Source of the DNA: Pirellula sp. SH-Sr6A
Lineage (GTDB): Bacteria > Planctomycetota > Planctomycetia > Pirellulales > Pirellulaceae
Direction of reading: 5' to 3'
NCBI RefSeq assembly: GCF_001610875.1
Contig: NZ_CP011272.1
Span: 5,871,988-5,935,987, forward strand
Length of the DNA stretch: 64,000 nt
In this document: positions 34,813-42,959 of the stretch, piece by piece
Numbering within the stretch: position 1 is the stretch's first letter
How the letters are laid out: the number at the start of each line of letters is the position of its first letter
Translations under genes and position numbers: made by a program
The notes under the pieces: model-generated
Database searches by the model: none
What the model saw: only the letters and a program-made list of their open reading frames with translations
What the model was told of the DNA's origin: nothing

Positions 34813-36186
34813 ATGAAAATCGAGCAAAGATCAATTGCGGACATTAAACCCTATCCGAACAATCCCCGCATCAACGATGACGCGGTCGATGCCGTTGCCG
34901 GCAGCATCAAGGAGTTCGGATTTCGTCAACCGATTGTGGTCGATGAAGATGGAGTGATCATCTGCGGTCACACTCGCTTTAAAGCGGCACAGAAGCTTGG
35001 CATCGAAAAGCTCCCTGTCCATGTTGCGAAGGATCTTACCCCCGAGCAGATCAAGGCGTATCGCATCGCCGATAACAAAACCGCTGAGCTTGCCGAGTGG
35101 AATTACGATCTGCTCCCAATCGAACTGGGTGACTTGCAAGCCAACGGGTTTGATCTCTCGCTCCTTGGATTCGATACCGATGAGCTCGCCAAGCTGATGG
35201 ACACCGGAGTCAACGAGGGACTTACCGATCCCGATGAGGTTCCGGCGCCTCCCGATGAAGCGATCACGAAGCCAGGGGATCTTTGGATCCTTGGTAACCA
35301 CCGGCTGCTCTGCGGAGACTCGTCATCGCCGGCAGACCTGGGTCGCTTGCTGGCCGGCAATGCGATCCATCTTTGCAACACAGACCCGCCCTACAACGTG
35401 AAGGTGGAACCGCGATCGAACAACGCGATCGCGGCAGGTTTGTCCTCGTTCTCGAACGATGCAGCGTCAGGAAAACTCAAGCAGGGCCAAGGCAATGCCG
35501 CTTCGTTCGGTGTTGATCACGAGACAGGCAAACCGAAGCATGCCGCAACGCATAAGAAGCTTCGGCCGAAGGATCGTCCCCTCGCGAATGACTTTGTCAG
35601 CGATGGCGAGTTCGATCGACTCCTCGATGCGTGGTTCGGTAACATCGCGCGCGTCTTGTTGCCGGGTCGATGCTTTTACATTTGGGGAGGTTACGCCAAT
35701 CTTGGAAATTATCCCCCATTCCTAAGTCGCCACGCCCTGTACTTCAGCCAAAGCATCGTGTGGGATAAACAACACCCTGTTTTGACACGAAAAGATTTTA
35801 TGGGGGCGTTTGAGCTTGCGTTTTACGGTTGGAAGGAAGGCGCAGGGCACAAATACTACGGGCCCAACAATGCGACCGACCTGTGGCAAGTGAAGAAGGT
35901 CAATCCGCAATCGATGATCCATCTCACCGAGAAGCCTGTCGAACTCGCGGTGCGGGCGATGCAGTACTCTTCCGTGCCTGGCGAGAATGTTTTGGATCTC
36001 TTCGGTGGTAGCGGATCCACGTTGATCGCCGCTGAGCAATGCGGTCGCAACGCCTTCTTGATGGAGCTTGATTGCTTGTACGCAGACGTGATCGTTGATC
36101 GCTATCAGAGGTTCACTGGCAAGCCGGCGATCCTAGAGCGAACCGGCGAGTCTCCGATCCCAATGCGGGCTGCGGACGCCAAGTAA
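34813..36186 (+). CDS. ParB-domain DNA methyltransferase
   Basis: The ATG at 34813 starts the fold directly and gives 457 residues. Residues 1-110 are a ParB/Srx-like nuclease-type domain (IADIKPYPNNPR, VIICGHTRFKAAQKLGI, RIADNKTAELAEWN). The rest is an amino-methyltransferase of the beta group, with catalytic motif NTDPPYNV near residue 195 and the SAM site VLDLFGGSGSTLIAAEQ near the end. N6-adenine or N4-cytosine methylation is expected; the target is unknown. In phages such fusions modify phage DNA against restriction. No partner nuclease is seen. Confidence 0.92.
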   Translation: MKIEQRSIADIKPYPNNPRINDDAVDAVAGSIKEFGFRQPIVVDEDGVIICGHTRFKAAQKLGIEKLPVHVAKDLTPEQIKAYRIADNKTAELAEWNYDLLPIELGDLQANGFDLSLLGFDTDELAKLMDTGVNEGLTDPDEVPAPPDEAITKPGDLWILGNHRLLCGDSSSPADLGRLLAGNAIHLCNTDPPYNVKVEPRSNNAIAAGLSSFSNDAASGKLKQGQGNAASFGVDHETGKPKHAATHKKLRPKDRPLANDFVSDGEFDRLLDAWFGNIARVLLPGRCFYIWGGYANLGNYPPFLSRHALYFSQSIVWDKQHPVLTRKDFMGAFELAFYGWKEGAGHKYYGPNNATDLWQVKKVNPQSMIHLTEKPVELAVRAMQYSSVPGENVLDLFGGSGSTLIAAEQCGRNAFLMELDCLYADVIVDRYQRFTGKPAILERTGESPIPMRAADAK

Positions 36187-36188
36187 CG

Positions 36189-36509
36189 CTAGATCTTCTG
36201 GCAGTGCCAATGCCCGTCTTCAAAGACGTAGAGATAGTTCGCATCGCAGTTGCGTGCGAACGTGACGAGCGACGCTCGGTCGCAAAGATGCTTTGGGAGC
36301 CGCGCCCGAGGGAAGTACTCGGGCGCCCCATCGCTCGCATTCAAACTTCGCAGCTCACCTCCGGCGATTAATGCCGAGGCCTTCTCGATGGAGTTGTACC
36401 ATTGGTTGAGAACCACCCCAGCATGTTCCGGGTAGCCATCGAAGTGCAGGTAGGCGGCTTGGTAGCCCCCGTCGCTGTTCGCACAGGCGATCGTTGCTCG
36501 TGTCGACAT
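36189..36509 (-). CDS. Conserved small phage protein
   Basis: This 106-residue protein begins MSTRATIACANSDGGYQAAY and continues LHFDGYPEHAGVVLNQWYN, a pattern I recall from many phage and plasmid proteins of unknown function. It converges on the methyltransferase with a 2-base gap and is the last gene of the leftmost transcription unit in the minus-strand cassette. Confidence 0.72.
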   Translation of the reverse strand: MSTRATIACANSDGGYQAAYLHFDGYPEHAGVVLNQWYNSIEKASALIAGGELRSLNASDGAPEYFPRARLPKHLCDRASLVTFARNCDANYLYVFEDGHWHCQKI

Positions 36510-36521
36510 GGTTTGGTCCCT

Positions 36522-36740
36522 CTACGATTGGAAGTTCTCGGGGGTAATGATCTTGATGATGTCACCGGGAATGGTCAGCATGAGGGAGCGGCCGCTATCC
36601 CAATCGACTTCGACCTGCGTCCAGCCATGGTGGGGGTGGACCTTCCGAACCGTGCCGACGGAACCTCGTGGTATGGGATCGGGATCATCAGGCATCGCGA
36701 TCAGTCGAATCCGATCACCGACGTTGGGAATTCTTGTCAT
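36522..36740 (-). CDS. DUF4314 domain-containing protein
   Basis: This 72-residue protein fits DUF4314: VGDRIRLIAMPDDPDPIPRG is followed by SVGTVRKVHPHHGWTQVEVD and WDSGRSLMLTIPGD. It looks like a small SH3-type barrel. The function is unknown; it is common in phages and mobile elements. It lies 12 bases before the next gene of the same unit. Confidence 0.82.
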   Translation of the reverse strand: MTRIPNVGDRIRLIAMPDDPDPIPRGSVGTVRKVHPHHGWTQVEVDWDSGRSLMLTIPGDIIKIITPENFQS

Positions 36741-36758
36741 TGTTTGGTTTTCCTTCGT

Positions 36759-37019
36759 CTAGAGAATCTTGCCGAGGAGGCTTTTCTTCATCGCATCGAT
36801 CGCTTCGCATGCGAGGAGGTGTTCGGTCAACAGAGGGCCGGCCGTTTGTGGTTGCTGTGCGTCGGCGATCTCAAGCATCTCCATCAAGGTGTGGAGCCCT
36901 TCCACCGTCTTGTAGTAGGCTTCGCGAATCTCTTGCGCTTGGTGCGGGTCCATCGTGCGGAATGCGTCGCGGAGGATCTTTTCGTCGATCTTGCGTTGGG
37001 GGTTGGTCGCGTCGTTCAT
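36759..37019 (-). CDS. Hypothetical small helical phage protein
   Basis: The ATG at 37019 has a CGGAG ribosome site and is preferred over the longer frame, giving 86 residues (MNDATNPQRKIDEKILRDAF...). It is helical and charged, with no recognised domain. The promoter-like repeat at 37056-37104 lies directly upstream, so this gene heads the unit 37019 to 36189. Confidence 0.6.
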   Translation of the reverse strand: MNDATNPQRKIDEKILRDAFRTMDPHQAQEIREAYYKTVEGLHTLMEMLEIADAQQPQTAGPLLTEHLLACEAIDAMKKSLLGKIL

Positions 37020-37055
37020 CGTTGTTGCTCCGTGTTCGGAAACCTGTTTTCGTTG

Positions 37056-37104
37056 GGCGTTAACACCAATGAGCCATGCCGTGCGCAAAGCCTCAAGTCA
37101 ATTC
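37056..37104 (-). promoter_or_regulatory. Promoter-like repeat, copy 1
   Basis: Read on the minus strand, AATTGACTTG is followed by a GC-rich spacer, then GGCATGGCTCATTGGTGTTA and ACGCC. The block is shared with copies at 38640 and 39096. TTGACT is a good -35 box; the conserved CATGGCTCAT at the -10 position is not a normal sigma-70 hexamer. It lies 37 bases before the start of the downstream gene. Confidence 0.6.
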
Positions 37105-37265
37105 AAAAAAGGATTCGATGCTTTTTCGGAGAATGTTTTGAAGCCCCACAATCGCCACCGTTTGCCCCCGGTCGCGTCGCGTTGCATGTTGGGGTAACGA
37201 CGCCATTTCACGACCGAACGCCCACACATCGCAAACGTGGGGCGTTGGTGCGAAGCCGGCGATCC

Positions 37266-37505
37266 TCAGCGCTGAGGCCAATTTCGAACCTTGATCATTT
37301 CGAAACCATCAAAGCCGGAGACCGCATAGTCTCGGCCGTTGTACCCTCGCGCGATCAATCGATCCCCCCGGCGCTCGACATACGCGATGGTGGTGTCGAG
37401 CGAGGAATCGTCGATGGATTGGACTTCGTAGGAATAATCGGGTTCGGGAATAGCCCGCTCGCCGTCGGCCAAGTCGGTAACCAAGCGAAGTTGTCCGATG
37501 TGCAT
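37266..37505 (-). CDS. Hypothetical small phage protein
   Basis: This 79-residue protein (MHIGQLRLVTDLADGERAIP...) has a beta-rich look and no recognised family. A perfect palindrome CCTCAGCGCTGAGG (37264-37277) overlaps its stop codon and may end transcription. It appears to be the last gene of the unit that starts at 38600. Confidence 0.55.
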   Translation of the reverse strand: MHIGQLRLVTDLADGERAIPEPDYSYEVQSIDDSSLDTTIAYVERRGDRLIARGYNGRDYAVSGFDGFEMIKVRNWPQR

Positions 37506-37607
37506 GTCAGGAATCTATGTTGGGTTTGCGATGGGATGGAGAAAGGGTATCGAGCCCTTCGGCATTCGAACGCTCGATCTCAACGGCTCGGTTGCTTGGG
37601 TCGCTGG

Positions 37608-38177
37608 TCATTGGGTTACCTCTGCGCTCGCGTTGGCAGGAGCGAATCGCCCTCGTTCGGTTTTGATGAACCGCGAAGCATCTCCCTTTCCGATCTCGCG
37701 GAGGATGGCGCTGTAGAGCGTCGCGTGGGGTGTCTTGCCACCGGGGCTGGTCCAGTACCCCTTGGCGGTCATCGCTTCGATCATCTGCTGAACGTTCAGC
37801 GGTTCGGTAGCTTCGCAAAGAACCTTGTGGGCAGCAGCCAAAGCGCTAAGCCGTTTGGGTTGATCGCCATCGGGTTTCTTGAGAACTCGCTTCGGTTTGG
37901 TCGCCGGCTGTTGGGGACCGTCGAACGCGATCACCTCGGCGGGTTCGTTCTCGACAACGGTGAGGTTGTCGGTCGTGGTGACCTTGGCCGAACCCTTGCG
38001 GGGTGCGACTTCCCCCTGCAACCGCTGTGCGGTTCGGATAATGATTTTCTTGCCGGTAGCCAGGTTCGTGGCGAACCAACCGCCCCCGGTTTTCTCGCTA
38101 TCGATTCGGATCTCGACTCTCTTGCCGGTGACGTTTGCGTAGTACTTGCCACCGATCTTGACCTCTGCCTTTTTCAT
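37608..38177 (-). CDS. HARE-HTH-like (HB1/ASXL-type) winged-helix protein
   Basis: The ATG at 38177 follows GGGGAGA and is preferred (189 residues). The N-terminus (VKIGGKYYANVTGKRVEIRI) forms a small barrel-like domain. The C-terminal half fits the HARE-HTH fold: LSALAAAHKVLCEATEPLNV, then QQMIEAMTAKGYWTSPGGKT and LYSAILREIGKGDASRF. In bacteria this domain occurs in restriction and DNA-modification proteins and in RNA polymerase delta, and senses or binds DNA. A role in reading modified DNA is only a suggestion. Confidence 0.72.
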   Translation of the reverse strand: MKKAEVKIGGKYYANVTGKRVEIRIDSEKTGGGWFATNLATGKKIIIRTAQRLQGEVAPRKGSAKVTTTDNLTVVENEPAEVIAFDGPQQPATKPKRVLKKPDGDQPKRLSALAAAHKVLCEATEPLNVQQMIEAMTAKGYWTSPGGKTPHATLYSAILREIGKGDASRFIKTERGRFAPANASAEVTQ

Positions 38178-38222
38178 CTGCCTGTCTCCCCTGTAGGAAC
38201 CGTGGTTAGCTGCCATCGTCAG

Positions 38223-38244
38223 GCCGCTCGCACTACCGAGCGGC
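38223..38244 (-). terminator. Hairpin between minus-strand genes
   Basis: GCCGCTCG (38223-38230) and CGAGCGGC (38237-38244) form a perfect 8-bp stem with a 6-base loop behind the gene ending at 38274. No long T-run follows, so termination may be partial. Confidence 0.5.
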
Positions 38245-38273
38245 GATCTCGATCGCGTCGAGATTTCGGCTTA

Positions 38274-38600
38274 TTACCCGAAGACCAAATCGGCCAATCC
38301 CATTCCGAGGAAGTCGACCAAGACCTGGATCTCGGTGGTCGCGGCGGGTACATCCAACCCGCGGTCGAAATTGAAGAGGGTCTTCTTCGTTTCGAGGTCT
38401 TGGATCCAAAGCTTCGAGATCTTGGTTCGTCCGAGCTCGTACTCTTCGCACTCTGCATGTTCGGAGAAAACCAAAGCATCGAATCGGTATGCGTTGTTGA
38501 TCTTGCCTCGAACCCAAGAACCGCCGGCACCTGGGGTTCGGTGGCTGATCTTCGTGATCTTGAGGTCGAAGTCCGTGGTGTCGTTCTCGTTGTGGGTCAT
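38274..38600 (-). CDS. Conserved small phage protein (DUF7678-like?)
   Basis: This 108-residue protein includes WVRGKINNAYRFDALVFSEH and GRTKISKLWIQDLETKK with LFNFDRGLDVPA. The pattern SKLWI...FDRG recalls a family of small phage proteins now catalogued as DUF7678, but I am not certain. The promoter-like repeat at 38640 lies directly upstream and a hairpin follows the gene. Confidence 0.6.
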   Translation of the reverse strand: MTHNENDTTDFDLKITKISHRTPGAGGSWVRGKINNAYRFDALVFSEHAECEEYELGRTKISKLWIQDLETKKTLFNFDRGLDVPAATTEIQVLVDFLGMGLADLVFG

Positions 38601-38639
38601 GTTTGCGTTTCCGTATCGGAAGGGGTGGTGAATCGTTTG

Positions 38640-38690
38640 GCGTTAACACACATGAGCCATGCGGTTCGCAACACAGCAAGCAGCATTCGC
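38640..38690 (-). promoter_or_regulatory. Promoter-like repeat, copy 2
   Basis: On the minus strand: TTGCTGTGTTGCG, then AACCGCATGGCTCATGTGTG and TTAACGCC. It matches copy 3 almost throughout the right half; the -35-like hexamer here is TTGCTG. It lies 40 bases upstream of the gene starting at 38600. Confidence 0.6.
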
Positions 38691-38733
38691 ATTCATTTGC
38701 AGAAATGTTTTCAGGTTTCCCCCACATGCGAAA

Positions 38734-38759
38734 AAGCTCGCCCTAATCGGAGCGAGCTT
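38734..38759 (-). terminator. Rho-independent terminator (minus strand)
   Basis: AAGCTCGC (38734-38741) and GCGAGCTT (38752-38759) form an 8-bp stem with a 10-base loop. On the minus strand the stem is followed by TTT. It lies just behind the gene ending at 38778. Confidence 0.75.
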
Positions 38760-38777
38760 CGTAAAACAACTAGGCAT

Positions 38778-39059
38778 TTAGTTGCCCCGAGCGACGTCCC
38801 ATGCTCGCTTGGTTCCATAACCAAGCTGCCTACCCTCCACGATGAAGAGGACCGCATCCTCGGCCACATCGTCATCGTCGTCCCCCTCGTCGGCTTCACC
38901 GTCGTCATCGACGTAGTCGTTGATCTCCAATCCAGATGCGAGCCCGTAAATCGAGTTCTCAAAGGGCCAGTTCTGCTGCGTCATCAATCGCACCTCGGCA
39001 TCGCCACCGATCTCATCTCGGTACTCCCCGAGCCGTCCAATCAATTCATCGATCGTCAT
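38778..39059 (-). CDS. Acidic small phage protein
   Basis: The ATG at 39059 is preferred over the longer frame (93 residues). MTIDELIGRLGEYRDEIGGD and AEVRLMTQQNWPFENSIYG recall a common small phage protein of unknown function. A run of aspartate and glutamate (EADEGDDDDDVAED) interrupts the C-terminal part. It has its own promoter-like repeat and its own terminator, so it is a stand-alone transcription unit. Confidence 0.68.
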   Translation of the reverse strand: MTIDELIGRLGEYRDEIGGDAEVRLMTQQNWPFENSIYGLASGLEINDYVDDDGEADEGDDDDDVAEDAVLFIVEGRQLGYGTKRAWDVARGN

Positions 39060-39095
39060 GTTTGTTTCTCCCGTGTCTTCGAAAATGGATATCCA

Positions 39096-39145
39096 ACGAA
39101 CGTCATCACACATGAGCCATGCCGTTGGAAACACAGCAAGTCAAT
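39096..39145 (-). promoter_or_regulatory. Promoter-like repeat, copy 3
   Basis: On the minus strand: AATTGACTTGCTGTGTTTCC, then AACGGCATGGCTCATGTGTG. This is the most complete copy, with TTGACT and the CATGGCTCATGTGTG block. It lies 37 bases upstream of the gene starting at 39059, the same distance as copy 1 from its gene. Confidence 0.65.
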
Positions 39146-39320
39146 TACCGAAACCATCAGCAGCAATTCCAAAGATTCATTCGCGCCCCAACAAACCAAC
39201 GACGTTCGCATGTGTCGCGTTGAGATGCGTGGTTGGGGGTTTACTAAGCGATACCCGAGAATGGCGTTTTGTGGGGCACTGTCGCGTCCGGTTCCCCTGA
39301 ATCATTCCAGTAATGGACAA

Positions 39321-39342
39321 CGCCGCTCGAGTGGGAGCGGCG
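39321..39342 (-). terminator. Hairpin terminator behind the amidoligase gene
   Basis: CGCCGCTC (39321-39328) and GAGCGGCG (39335-39342) form a perfect 8-bp stem with a 6-base loop. On the minus strand TTG follows, so the T-run is short. Confidence 0.6.
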
Positions 39343-39362
39343 CTGTTGATCTCTGGGTTGAA

Positions 39363-40220
39363 CTACGCAGCTTGGTCGTACTTCCTCGCCATCTCGAGGA
39401 GCTTGCTCTTGATGGCCTTCCAATCTCGCTGGGTCTCGCCGGTGATTTCACCAAATCGCTTGTCGCGAAGCTCGCCCTTGTACCAACCTTTGGTCCATCC
39501 GAGCCGGTAGAAGAGTCGGTTGAGTTCCGTTTCGCCAAGGCCGGCTCCTGGTCGATCCCAGCAGCTCGTCGTTCCGTCTTTCTTCGCGTAGTCCCAATCC
39601 GCGCATCGCTTGGTGTTCATCGCGAGTTCGACCAATCCGAGAACCATCATCAGGTATCCGACCACCTTGGTCTTGTTGAGCGTTCCGGCGAAGGCTCGAA
39701 ACTCGATTCGGTTTTTACCGGCAGCCAGGTGCGTGAGGTTCAGCAGGTGGTATCGATCGGCTTCGCATCGGTTCTTCGCGGTGTCTTTGTCCCCGTACTG
39801 TTTGATCCGCTTGGTGTAGATCGTTTGTTCGCGGCGTCGTGTTCCCGTGCTTGCGAAGATCGCCTTCTCGTGGTTGCCGACCAAGGAAATCAATCTGGCC
39901 AAGGCGGCTGCGTCGCCATCCCAAGAGATACTCACATGGAGCCCGCAGGTTTTATTAACCCGTCCTCCGTGTTCGTTGATCTTGTCGATCGCTTCTTCGA
40001 TTTGTTTGAGGCCTTCGTACCCTTTAAGCTTGGGGCTTACGAACTCGCATCCCTTGCGGTTGGGTGTCTCGGGTTTGATGCTCGCATCCCGTTCGGCTCG
40101 CCATCCGGTGGGGAGCCAAGGCACTTGGTAGCCGTGGTGGTAGGGGCCAATCGGTGTGGTGTCGCTGTTGGGCAGCGTCGTTTCGAACTCCAGACCGAAG
40201 TGGATTTCGTTTGCGTTCAT
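39363..40220 (-). CDS. Amidoligase family protein (COOH-NH2 ligase)
   Basis: This 285-residue protein fits the putative amidoligase family of the glutamine-synthetase-like fold. Motifs are IHFGLEFETTL at the N-terminus, WRAERDASIKPE with GCEFVSP, then NKTCGLHVSISWDGDA and RYHLLNLTHLAAGKNRIEFR. The family joins carboxyl and amino groups using ATP and is found in phages and conserved gene clusters that make or attach peptides. Its partner substrate is not clear. It is the first minus-strand gene of the cassette, read away from the terminase region. Confidence 0.85.
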   Translation of the reverse strand: MNANEIHFGLEFETTLPNSDTTPIGPYHHGYQVPWLPTGWRAERDASIKPETPNRKGCEFVSPKLKGYEGLKQIEEAIDKINEHGGRVNKTCGLHVSISWDGDAAALARLISLVGNHEKAIFASTGTRRREQTIYTKRIKQYGDKDTAKNRCEADRYHLLNLTHLAAGKNRIEFRAFAGTLNKTKVVGYLMMVLGLVELAMNTKRCADWDYAKKDGTTSCWDRPGAGLGETELNRLFYRLGWTKGWYKGELRDKRFGEITGETQRDWKAIKSKLLEMARKYDQAA

Positions 40221-40275
40221 CTTTGTCTCTCTGTTTGGGTTGGTTGGGTCGGTTGGTTGCGATCGCCATGTTGCT

Positions 40276-40310
40276 GGCGTGTGTCACATGAAGCCCTGCC
40301 GCAGAGAGAA
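40276..40310 (-). promoter_or_regulatory. Promoter-like repeat, degenerate copy 4
   Basis: On the minus strand: GCGGCAGGGCTTCATGTGAC followed by ACACGC. The block shares GGC-(4)-TCATGTG with the other copies, but TTGACT is missing. It lies 56 bases upstream of the amidoligase gene. Confidence 0.4.
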
Positions 40311-40495
40311 CATCCAGCCGATAAAGCATGTTTTCCCCAGTCTTTTTTCATGTTTTCAGGCACCCCCACAAACGCCACACATGGGCCCGTGTGGCATGCA
40401 AAACATGCTTGCCCAAGGGGGCGGACCTCAAAAGAAAACGCACCGGTGGGGCCCGCGTTCGCGACTGTGCGAAGCATTGAAGAATGGAGTCTGGC

Positions 40496-40702
40496 ATGAG
40501 TGACGGAAAGAAACCGATCGATCCGAATCGGCTTACGGTCGAGCAGGCATCCAAGCTGCTCTCAGCGGCTGCAAAGATCCGGGTGCAGACGGAATTAATC
40601 CTGGAAGACATCGAGGCGGGAGCGCCAAGGAATCCAGACGGAACGATCAACTTGATGCATTACGCAGCATGGATGGTGAAGGAGATGGGCCGTGGCAACT
40701 GA
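40496..40702 (+). CDS. Small protein before terminase, TerS-like domain
   Basis: The ATG at 40496 lies six bases after GGAG and is preferred over 40484 (68 residues). The end of the sequence (DGTINLMHYAAWMVKEMGRG) resembles the segment DARFVDLLRYVAWLIEIRHT near residue 50 of the large terminase encoded next, and the preceding helices align too. It could be a small terminase subunit or a shared DNA-binding domain. It overlaps the terminase start by 11 bases. Confidence 0.6.
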   Translation: MSDGKKPIDPNRLTVEQASKLLSAAAKIRVQTELILEDIEAGAPRNPDGTINLMHYAAWMVKEMGRGN

Positions 40703-42959
40703 CCCTAGAAAATTAAGACCAAGCGATCTATGTCGATTGTTGAACTCAACGCCACTTGGTGAGGTTATCAACGAACGGCAATTACATCGCCATCGCACTC
40801 GAGCCGGCATGCGTATCGGTGACGCTCGCTTTGTAGATCTGCTCCGCTATGTTGCGTGGCTCATCGAGATAAGGCACACACCTCGTAACGAACCAGAAGG
40901 GGATCCGTATGGAAAGCTGAAAGAACGTGCTCGTGCGCGAAACGTTGCCATCGCTCTGGCAGGCCGAGACATCGGCGAGCTGCCGCCCGTTGCTGATCCG
41001 GAGCGGAAGGCTCGCGCTGCAAGAGACTTTCGCTTCTTCTGCGAATCCTATTTTCCGTTAACCTTTCATCTGAATTGGTCAGACGACCATCTCAAGGTTA
41101 TCAATCGTATTGAGCAAGCTGTTTTGAGTGGTGGTCTCTTCTCTATGGCGATGCCCCGTGGTTCGGGCAAGACGACCATCTGCGAATGCGCATGCATTTG
41201 GGCTGCACTCAATGGACATCGTGAGTTCGTTTGTCTCATCGGAAGTGACGAGGGGCACGCGATGGATATGCTCGAATCGATCAAGATGGAGCTCGATGGC
41301 AATGAACTTTTGTTAGCGGATTATCCCGAGGTGGTCTTTCCGATTCAGGCCCTCGACGGGATCGCTAATCGCTGCAATGGCCAGCTTTATCAAGGACAAC
41401 GTACGCATATCGGTTGGACCGCGAGAGAGATTGTGCTTCCAACTATGCCAGGAAGTGTTGCCAGCGGCGCCATTGTCAAAGTAGCCGGTATTACTGGTCG
41501 CATACGGGGAATGAAGTACAAACGCGCGGATGGACGGACTGTTCGGCCGACGTTGGTTGTGATCGACGACCCGCAAACGGACGAATCTGCCCGATCCCTG
41601 TCTCAGTGCGCAACGCGGGAAAGCATTCTCGCAGGTGCGATTCTTGGGTTGGCCGGCCCGGGGAAAAAGATCTCAGGGATTATGCCGTGCACAGTCATTC
41701 GACCGGGGGATATGGCAGACAACATTCTCTCGAGGGAAAAGCATCCCGAATGGAACGGCGAACGAACGCGAATGGTTTATTCGTTCCCAACGGATGAAAA
41801 GCTTTGGCTGCGATACGGCGAACTGAGGGCGGAGAGCCTTCGCATGTACGGCGACACGCGACTAGCCACCGAGTTCTATTCATCCAATCGTTCTGCCATG
41901 GACGCTGGGGCAGAGATCGCTTGGCCCGAGCGATTCAATCACGACGAACTATCGGCCATCCAGCATGCGATGAACCTCAAGCTACAGGATGAAGCAGCGT
42001 TCTTCGCCGAATACCAGAACGAACCATTGCCTGAAGTTAAGGCTAGTGACAACGAGCTGACCACGGACCAGATCGCTGGCAAGATCAATCGTATCGAGCG
42101 GCAGTTGGTTCCGATTGGAGCCAACCACCTGACGATGTTCGTCGACGTTCAAGCAACGCTGTTGTTCTACTCGGTGATCGCTTGGGAAGATGACTTCACA
42201 GGTTACCTCGTGGACTATGGCACTTTTCCCGATCAGAAGCGACCGTACTTTACACTGCGGGATGCGAGAACCACGCTTGCACTGGCTACGAAAGCAGGCG
42301 GTCTGGAAGGCTGTATCTACGCCGGCCTCGAGCGACTCACGGCAGACTGCCTTACCCGCGAATGGAGGCGTGATGATGGTGCCATGTTGCGGATCGAGAA
42401 ATGCTTGATCGACGCCAACTGGGGCTCGTCAACCGATGTTGTCTACCAGTTCTGTCGGCAGAGCCAGTTCGCAGGAATTGTCATGCCCAGCCACGGTCGA
42501 TTCGTAGGCGCTTCCAGTCAGCCGTTTTCGGAATACAAACGAAAGCCGGGGGATCGCGTGGGCCACAACTGGCGAATTCCGAACGTGCATGGCAAGCGAG
42601 CTGTACGGCACGTTGTCTACGACACCAATTTCTGGAAGACATTTGTCCATGCTCGTTTGGCGGTCGCGATGGGAGATCGCGGTTGCCTATCGCTCTTTGG
42701 AGACACACCGGACACCCATCGGCTCTTGGCAGAACACTTGTCGGCAGAGTATCGCGTTCGAACCGAAGGTCGAGGACGCATTGTCGACGAATGGAAACAG
42801 CGACCGGAGCGCGGTGATAATCACTGGTTCGACTGCGTGGTCGGCTGTGCAGTTGCGGCATCGATGCAAGGTGTCAATTTACCCGGTGCCGAAAGTCTGG
42901 CTGCCAAGAAGCAAGGTCGGGTGAGCTTCGCGGAGCTCCAAAGGAAACGGGGCCGATGA
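40692..42959 (+). CDS. Phage terminase large subunit (TerL)
   Basis: This 755-residue protein starts at GTG 40692. Residues 1-65 form a small helical domain like the preceding gene product. The packaging ATPase has Walker A at SMAMPRGSGKTTI near residue 155 and Walker B at TLVVIDDPQTDE near residue 290. The C-terminal nuclease part begins with MFVDVQATLLFYSVIAWE near residue 480, giving an acidic residue at the expected first position. It is long for a TerL because of the N-terminal addition. It cuts and pumps phage DNA into the head through the portal encoded downstream. Confidence 0.9.
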   Translation: MATDPRKLRPSDLCRLLNSTPLGEVINERQLHRHRTRAGMRIGDARFVDLLRYVAWLIEIRHTPRNEPEGDPYGKLKERARARNVAIALAGRDIGELPPVADPERKARAARDFRFFCESYFPLTFHLNWSDDHLKVINRIEQAVLSGGLFSMAMPRGSGKTTICECACIWAALNGHREFVCLIGSDEGHAMDMLESIKMELDGNELLLADYPEVVFPIQALDGIANRCNGQLYQGQRTHIGWTAREIVLPTMPGSVASGAIVKVAGITGRIRGMKYKRADGRTVRPTLVVIDDPQTDESARSLSQCATRESILAGAILGLAGPGKKISGIMPCTVIRPGDMADNILSREKHPEWNGERTRMVYSFPTDEKLWLRYGELRAESLRMYGDTRLATEFYSSNRSAMDAGAEIAWPERFNHDELSAIQHAMNLKLQDEAAFFAEYQNEPLPEVKASDNELTTDQIAGKINRIERQLVPIGANHLTMFVDVQATLLFYSVIAWEDDFTGYLVDYGTFPDQKRPYFTLRDARTTLALATKAGGLEGCIYAGLERLTADCLTREWRRDDGAMLRIEKCLIDANWGSSTDVVYQFCRQSQFAGIVMPSHGRFVGASSQPFSEYKRKPGDRVGHNWRIPNVHGKRAVRHVVYDTNFWKTFVHARLAVAMGDRGCLSLFGDTPDTHRLLAEHLSAEYRVRTEGRGRIVDEWKQRPERGDNHWFDCVVGCAVAASMQGVNLPGAESLAAKKQGRVSFAELQRKRGR

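Noticed and set aside
36402-40499. 1365-residue plus-strand open frame as a giant protein
   Set aside because: It is antisense to the DUF4314, HARE-HTH and amidoligase genes and five further small genes with their own ribosome sites; its translation has no domain and it is kept only as a curiosity.
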